Part shown: positions 57,993 to 64,000 of the stretch, in pieces
How positions within the stretch are numbered: position 1 is the stretch's first letter
Layout of the letters: the number at the start of each line of letters is the position of its first letter
From: Chrysemys picta bellii
Lineage: Eukaryota > Chordata > Testudines > Emydidae
Reading direction: 5' to 3'
NCBI RefSeq assembly: GCF_011386835.1
Contig: NC_088794.1
Location: 66,108,506 to 66,172,505, forward strand
DNA length: 64,000 nt
Program-made: the position numbers and the translations under genes
The notes under the pieces: model-generated
The model's database searches: none
What the model saw: only the letters and a program-made list of their open reading frames with translations
Told to the model about the DNA's origin: nothing

Positions 57993-58364
57993 CAGTGGTT
58001 CTCAAACTTTGGTACTGGTGACCCCTTTCACACAGCAAGCCTCAGAGTGCGACTTTTTAATATACACCTCTACCCCGATATAACGCTGTCCTCAGGAGCC
58101 AAAAAATCTTACCGCATTATAGATGAAACTGCGTTATATCGAACTTGCTTTGATCCACCAGAGTTCGCAGCCCCGCCCTCCCGGAGCTCTGCTTTACCGT
58201 GTTATATCTGAATTTGTGTTATATCGGGGTAGAGGTATATTTAACACCATTATAAATGCTGGAGGCAAACCAGGGTTTGGGGTGGAGGCTGACAACTCAC
58301 AACCCCCCACATAATGACCTCATGATGCCCTGTGGGGTCACAACCCCCAGTTTGAGAACTCCTG
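57993..58364. mobile_element. hAT-Charlie-like MITE
   Basis: Left end CAGTGGTTCTCAAACTTTGG and right end 'ccagtttgagaactcctg' are inverted repeats of the CAGTGGTTCTCAA type known from Charlie-group hAT elements. Perfect 8-bp duplications ATCTAGAT flank it (57985-57992, 58365-58372). A second MITE is nested inside. No coding capacity. Confidence 0.9.
58065..58237. mobile_element. TA-flanked MITE nested in the hAT MITE
   Basis: Starts CACCTCTACCCCGATATAAC and ends 'gttatatcggggtagaggta', giving about 20-bp inverted repeats, flanked by TA (58063-58064, 58238-58239). The interior has further 'gcgttatatcga' palindromic units. Fits the Tc1/mariner superfamily (Tigger-like). Confidence 0.85.
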
Positions 58365-58372
58365 ATCTAGAT

Positions 58373-61300
58373 AGATGTGACTATAACTAGAGACAGACTG
58401 CCCTCTTTATAGTGAAGTTAGCCTTGAACATGTGAACTGATGCAGTGTTGCCTTCCTAAGTCTGCAACCATAGCTCTGAGTGATGTGAACTGCCCTGTTA
58501 ATTGCAATAATTTCAGAATTCTGAAAGATACACATGACTATATAAGGTCCCAAACCTGCAGTGAGATCAGCACAGGCTACCCATCCAATCTCAGGATCAG
58601 GGACTAAATGTCAGTATTTTTATCTGTTTAATTGCTGATCATTTTAGGAGAAACATCTACTTATCATGATTATGTCACATCCCAATTTGCCGCCTTCTCC
58701 CAAGGTGTCAAAAGATCCAACTGACTTCTATCTACCAGTTGCCACTTGCAGCTTTTTTCCCTGACAATTTCTACAATGGAGGCATGCATTGCCAGTACTG
58801 TACAAAAATTGGTAGCACCCTGAAAATGCAGGCACAGCACAAAATATCCTGAATTCAGTATCAAATGAAATAACACAAGTGGTACCCAACTGCTTGCGTT
58901 ATTCATTTTACATTTACCGGTAATTCAATAAAACCTATTGGTGGTTTTTTTTTTTTTTTTTTTTTAAAGAAACTTCTGTAGCAATTCCAGCTTCCTGCAT
59001 GCAGAATCCAACGAAAGACCTTGGCATAGAATTTAGGTCCATCTTGTTGCATACAGCGTTTTCTGTATGAATGAGTATGATGGATAAGCGCTTTTACATT
59101 TGCATGTATACTGAACTGTAACATTTTGAAAGTTTTGCATTAATGGAAAATAATTGTTGTAGCAAATCCTTCACTCGTTCAATAAAAATTCCTGTTGAAC
59201 TCGTGGGAGTTTTGGCTGAGCAAAGACTGTAGAATTTGGCCCATTGTGCATGAGGATTTCATCCCATTTCATCTAAAGAGCTTCCTACAGTGAATTATTT
59301 GAGAAGTGCAGTCGCTTCCTTTACTTGTGAGAAAGGCTTGGAGGCTGTGCTAGAAATTGTTTGTTGTCACCCCAACCTCCTGTCGCCTCACCTGCTTGTT
59401 TGTTTGTTCCACCTTCTTCATCTTGCATTTTACACTGTAAGTGCCTTGCAGCAAGAACTGTCATTTACTGCATGTTTGTACTGGGGCTGACATCTTGGGG
59501 CTCCAACCTAGATGAGTTCTTTAGACACTGCTGCATTAATAATGATGATGATGACATGTCTCTCTCACTTTGAAAAAAAATTATACTGCATGTGTGATCA
59601 GAATGCACCCATCTCCCTGAATGTGAAACATTCTTCCTGTAGCTTCCTCTTGATCCTGGTCTAGTTTATACTGAAATTTCCCACTCCCTTTGAGACTCCA
59701 TGTTAAATAACTTTTTGTCTCACTCTTCATAAAAATACAAGCAGACACATTCAGTTTTTCCCTGGAGAAGGGAGAGGCTGGAAGTTAGTTCATTTTAAGG
59801 GTCCTGTCACTGCAGCTTGTTGGTATATAGGACAGTTCATTTCAGCTCTAGTTCTCTTTACATCCAGGGAGAGGGAGTCAGTAGTGGCTTGCCAGTGTTA
59901 TGTAGATTTCACAAAAGTCCCTAATGACATAATGATAGCTCCTTACACAAAACAGACGGTGTTTCTATTTTTAGACTTAGAAGCTAACTGTTGTGGGTCA
60001 ATTCCTATACTTCAGAAAGGATCCAGATGCAATATTCCCTAAAGGCAGCTGAACCTGGCTGTATTAAATAATCAACGCTAGCTCCAATGTTCACACTGCT
60101 ACACTTAGCATTACAGTGTGTTTGAGAAAATAAATACATAAAAAAGTCTTGTGTATATTTTGCAAATGTTTATTTTGTGAAAGCTTAGCACATTGTGTAT
60201 CATACAGCATGGCACAGTCAGACGACTGTGATTGCTCACAGACTGTCTTATTGGCAGAGCTCTTCCATAAACAATTATCTGTTCAAAGTCAAACTTTTAT
60301 TTATATAGGGGAGAGAGTAATTATTTGTAACTGGTTTTTGGACACATATCACTCTTTCTATGCAAGAAGGCAATTGGCTCACGGTATGATGAGTGAGCTG
60401 TCCTCACACGGTGTCCAGATTTACTGGCTAGAAAGAACTATGCTTGCTTCAAACTTATAACCTTAGATACTGATAAATAGCTACCTGCTATTTTTTTGCA
60501 GTCCAAAATTAAAATAAAATTGGGCCTGATCCAAAGGCTGTGGCCATTAGTGGAAAAATCTCCCATTGACTTCCACGGGTTTTGAATCAGACTCTTTGTT
60601 TCTGGATGACACACATTTAACATTATGCAGATATGAGAATAAATTAACTTGTGTATTCCAAGCCTCATGGAAAAGTCAAATGAATTACTTGAGTCATATA
60701 CTTTACTCATCAGATCTGTGCATCTTCACCTCCACTGCTGCCTGAATGACAAATAATCTATCTCCCAACTGACCTTACCAATAAAGTAAGATGACAGATG
60801 TTCAGAATGCATCCAAGTTTTTTTCTGAATCATTACACTCTCCTCTTGTGATTGTTTCTGTAAAAATGGTTGAGAGGATGTGTGGCTACCTCCCCTCATC
60901 AGCACTGAAAAGCTCAGCCAGTGTATCAACCTTTCACAGCAATGAGAGCAAAGCTCTGCCATTGTTGTCTGCAATGAAATTGGTGAGAGACTAACCCTCC
61001 GCCCCCTGTTATACAAGAGAAGACCTAACATCTGGATGTCAATGTACCCAAGCTGCTAAAGCCTGAAGCTGTGCCAAAAGCAAAATATTCTCATAGTGGC
61101 AAGTCACAAAATAATCGTTCCCCTCATGAGATAACATGGAGAATATTTGCCTGCTCCTGTGCTGAATATTATGTGTATATACTGCTTGGCAACTCACACA
61201 ATGGGAGCAACTGATATCCGTGACATCACACTGATTATCCTTTGTCTTAATAAAAGAGTAGTTAAAGCAGATCATGGAGCAGCTGTTCACCATAATCATG

Positions 61301-62165
61301 AATATTAATTTGAAGGAAACTGCAACAGCTAGGAAGGATTCTACAAAGGTTCCTACGTCAACTGATTTCATCTTGCCTTAAACGGTTCTTAAGACTGAGC
61401 CATTACTACATAGCTAGGCAAATGGTTGCACTCTGAATACACTTTCTGTCTAAAGCTTAAGCTCGTCTCTTGGGTATATGTGGAGGGCATCTACTGGTGT
61501 CAAAGAAAGCCCAAAACATATCTGAGAGCAGAATTTGGCCCAAACTTAGATTTTTTTACCTCAGCCATAATAGCTATTGACTTCAATGGGTTACTCTGGT
61601 TTCCACCAGGGTAACTGATATAAAAACCTGGCCCATGTGCACTATGAATAGTTCTTTGCTCTCTCCTATATGATTTTAATTCAACCATTAGCATCATCGT
61701 CATATATGTTTTCAGTAGCTTTATTAAGGAGTTGTATAACCTGGAAGAGACTCTGGTAAGAAATTCCAGATTTGCCACTATCATCCAGGCCCCAGTTTTC
61801 TCAGCCCAAGAGTAAATCATTTGTAGTATGCACTTTTCTTGTTCTTTGCTTTGGCAGGTTGGTGGTTTCTGACATATTTGCCATATATTTTGTTTCTAAA
61901 GCCAGGGGTCAGTTCAGATACAACGATGATCATTTGGCAGACTTGTTTTTTACTTTTATGCTTCTGAAGTTTCTCTTTCTCTCAGTGGCCTCCACCAGAC
62001 ATGGAGGAAATAATTTGAGCCTGAAAGACTGTCAAATTAGAATTACCACTACTGAGTGCTGAGGATAATTGGGAAATTGAGGAATACAGAAATCTCTCTC
62101 CTGTGTGATTTTTCTCTAACTCTTGCTCTCTTGGCTAATTTTTATTCCCAGCCTGTACCCTCTCA
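58373..62165. other. No gene recognised; short repeats
   Basis: A T run of about 22 at 58947-58968. Palindrome-family copies at about 59195-59245, 60518-60592 ('gggcctgatccaaagg...cccattgacttccacggg') and 61520-61632 ('gaatttggcccaaac...attgacttcaatgggtt...aaaacctggccc'). Open frames of 60-110 residues show no domain on either strand. Confidence 0.5.
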
Positions 62166-64000
62166 GGCCATGTCTACACTACAAAGTTATGTTGACTTTA
62201 TGTAAGTCGACATCGAGCCTCTGATTCAAGCAAGTTGATCTCGCATGTCCACACTATGCTCATTGTGTCTGCGGAGCACATCCTCACTAGCAGGGTTTGC
62301 ATCGATGCATGGAGTGCTGCACTGTGGGTAGCTATACCACAGTGCACATAGCCGAGTGGAATGTTGAGTTGGGCTTGCAATGCCTTGTGGGACCAAAACA
62401 TTTGCACGGGTGGTTATATGAACATGGCGTTAGCCTCCTATGATGCACTTACCTCCCTCGCTCCCTCCCTGAAATCAGCGGCAAATGAACCAACCCTTTT
62501 TCATGTCTTTTTGATAAGCATGGGCTATCCGAGCGGATGCCATAGCACGGCAAGCATGGACCCCGCTCAACTGTACACTGTTGTTGTGAGCATTACAAAC
62601 ACCTCATGCCTTATCCTACAGTATATTACACAGCTGATACAGGAGTCGTTGCGCGGAACAATGTGATGCCACACAAGCAGCCCTGCTGGAAGACATAGAG
62701 AGAAGCGATTCACAGTTGCTAGCGGCAATGGTGCATCACCTTGACATGGTGGAGTGCCACTTCTGGACCAAAGCATTGACGGGTGGGACAACATAGCTAT
62801 GTAGCTGTGGGATGACGAGCAGTGGCTGCAGAACTTTCAAATGCATAAGGCTGCTTTCCAGGAACTGTGTGAAGAGCTTTCCCCAGCCCTGATGCGCAGC
62901 AATACTAAAATGAGAGCTGCTCTGACAGTGGAGAAGCGAGTGGTGATAGCTGTGTGGAAGCTTGCAATGCCAGACTGCTACCGGTCAGTGGGGAATCAAT
63001 TTGGAATGGGTAAATCTACCATGTGATCTGTTGTGATCCAAGTTTGCATGGCCATTAACAGACTTCTGCTCAGAAGGGTAGGGACTCTGGGCAACATGCA
63101 GGATATAGTGGATGATTTTGCCACAATGGGGTTCCCTAACTGCAGTGGGGCGACACATGGAACTCACATCCCTATCTTGGCACCAGACCACCTTGCCAAA
63201 GAGTACATAAACTGAAAGGGGTACTTCTCAATGGTATTGCAAGCACTGGTGGATCACAGGGGCTATTTCGCTGACATCTATGTGGGATGGTCAGGAAAGG
63301 TGCATGACATGCTCATCTTCAGGAACTCGGGTCTGTTCAGAAAACTGCAAGCAGGGAATTTCCTTCCAGACTGCAAAATAACCGTTGGTGATGTTGAAAT
63401 GTGAATCATGACCCTGGGAAACCCAGCCTACCTCTTGCTTCCATGGCTCATGAAGCTGTACACCGGCAGCCTGGACAGCAGGAAGGACCAGTTCAACCAT
63501 AGGCTGAGCACGTGCAGAATGGTGGTGGAATCTGTCTTTGTATGTTTAAAAGATCATTGGCACTGTTTGCTTACTAGGTTAGACCTCAGTGAAAGCAATA
63601 TCCCCATTGTTATTGCTGCCTGCTGTGTGCTCCATATCTGTGAAACAAAGGGAGAAAAGTTTCTGAGGCAGATCTCCTGGCAGCCAATTTTGAGCAGCCA
63701 GACAGCAGGGCAATAAGAAGAGCACATTGAGGGGCTCTGTGTCTCTGTGAGGCTTGGAAAACCAGTTTCATCAGTGACCCACAGTAATGTGACACTTATG
63801 TGTGTGTTGTTCCTTACCAAACTGTCCCCTCCATTGCATTTTCTCCCCTGTAAACTCCACCCCCACCAATCACTGGGTGTTGAACGAGTAAAGAGTAAAG
63901 AGCCTTTTCTCCTCAATCCATTAAGTTTTATTATGCACACAAATACACAGAGAGAGCAAAGAAAAGTAAGATAACCTGGGGCAAAAGGGCTGATAACACT
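62166..64000 (+). mobile_element. PIF/Harbinger transposon, left part
   Basis: Begins 'ggccatgtctacactacaaagt', the outer end typical of reptile Harbinger elements, and encodes a decayed nuclease. The right terminal repeat is not reached before the window ends. The usual partner gene, a Myb/SANT-like DNA-binding protein, is not visible in this part. Confidence 0.78.
62361..63716 (+). pseudogene. Harbinger (HARBI1-like) transposase/nuclease, decayed
   Basis: DDE-type nuclease that cuts and joins transposon ends in intact relatives. The frame of 62361-62666 shifts into another frame around 62668-62790 and returns at 62841. From there it runs in one frame to 63716 with TGA stops at 63024, 63213 and 63402. 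Visible blocks are FQELCEELSPALMR, TVEKRVVIAVWKLA...YRSVGNQFGMGKST (helix-turn-helix-like region), GATHGTHIPI where GAIDGTHI is expected (the first catalytic Asp is His), YVGWSGKVHDMLIFRNSGL with the second Asp (HD), and RMVVESVFVCLKDHWHCL with the catalytic Glu. At least two frameshifts, three stops and the loss of the first Asp make it inactive. Confidence 0.85.

Noticed and set aside
1..64000. Bacterial-type features (operons, ribosome binding sites, CRISPR, phage)
   Set aside because: The window is clearly vertebrate: LINEs, SINEs, MITEs and microsatellites. No CRISPR-like regularly spaced repeats or operon-like gene packing are present.

Overview
The window looks like non-genic (intergenic or deep-intronic) DNA from an amniote, most likely a turtle. 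The inference rests on the repeats: a full-length CR1 LINE with the ATTCTATGATTCT-type 3' end, other CR1/L3-type tails, a Penelope-like retroelement with a GIY-YIG endonuclease, a PIF/Harbinger nuclease relic, Gypsy-type LTRs, hAT, Tigger-like and Harbinger-like miniature elements, and MIR/CORE-SINE pieces. I found no host protein-coding exon, tRNA, rRNA, snRNA or CRISPR that I can support. Almost every long open frame belongs to a transposon.

Layout. 2.5-4.5 kb: a decayed CR1/L3-type LINE (+) with an AT microsatellite. 8.1-8.5 kb: a solo LTR (-). 13.4-14.5 kb: a short palindromic element, then a Harbinger-like MITE split by a Penelope 3' tail with an 11-bp target duplication. 19.0-21.4 kb: a rearranged Penelope locus with an open GIY-YIG frame, a near-perfect 87-bp inverted repeat and a hammerhead-like motif. 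22.4 kb: a hAT MITE. 23.3-23.9 kb: a CR1 3' end (-). 27.7-30.3 kb: a decayed LINE (+) cut by two copies of the same hAT MITE family, one carrying an extremely GC-rich core. 30.4-33.1 kb: a 5' Gypsy LTR plus gag remnant beside antisense LINE relics. 35.5-36.6 kb: a Tigger-like MITE and an L1-like relic (-). 40-41.4 kb: a SINE and a GC-rich repeat. 49.7-56.1 kb: a hAT element that received a 4.19-kb CR1 and, separately, a solo LTR, each with its own target duplication. 58.0-58.4 kb: a hAT MITE with a TA-flanked MITE nested in it. 62.2-64 kb: a Harbinger element running off the window end.

The two best preserved frames are the 949-residue CR1 ORF2 (50216-53065, -), with all expected endonuclease and reverse-transcriptase motifs intact, and the Penelope GIY-YIG domain (19235-20134, +). 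CR1 ORF1 has one frameshift and one premature stop, so the copy is probably not autonomous. The nesting gives a relative chronology: hAT before CR1 and LTR; LINE before its hAT MITEs; Harbinger-like MITE before Penelope. I see no convincing new multi-gene system. The most unusual signals are the Penelope foldback with its internally deleted inverted arm, the hammerhead-like motifs, the expanded GC-rich MITE, and a dispersed family of short palindromes built around 'cattgacttcaatggga'.
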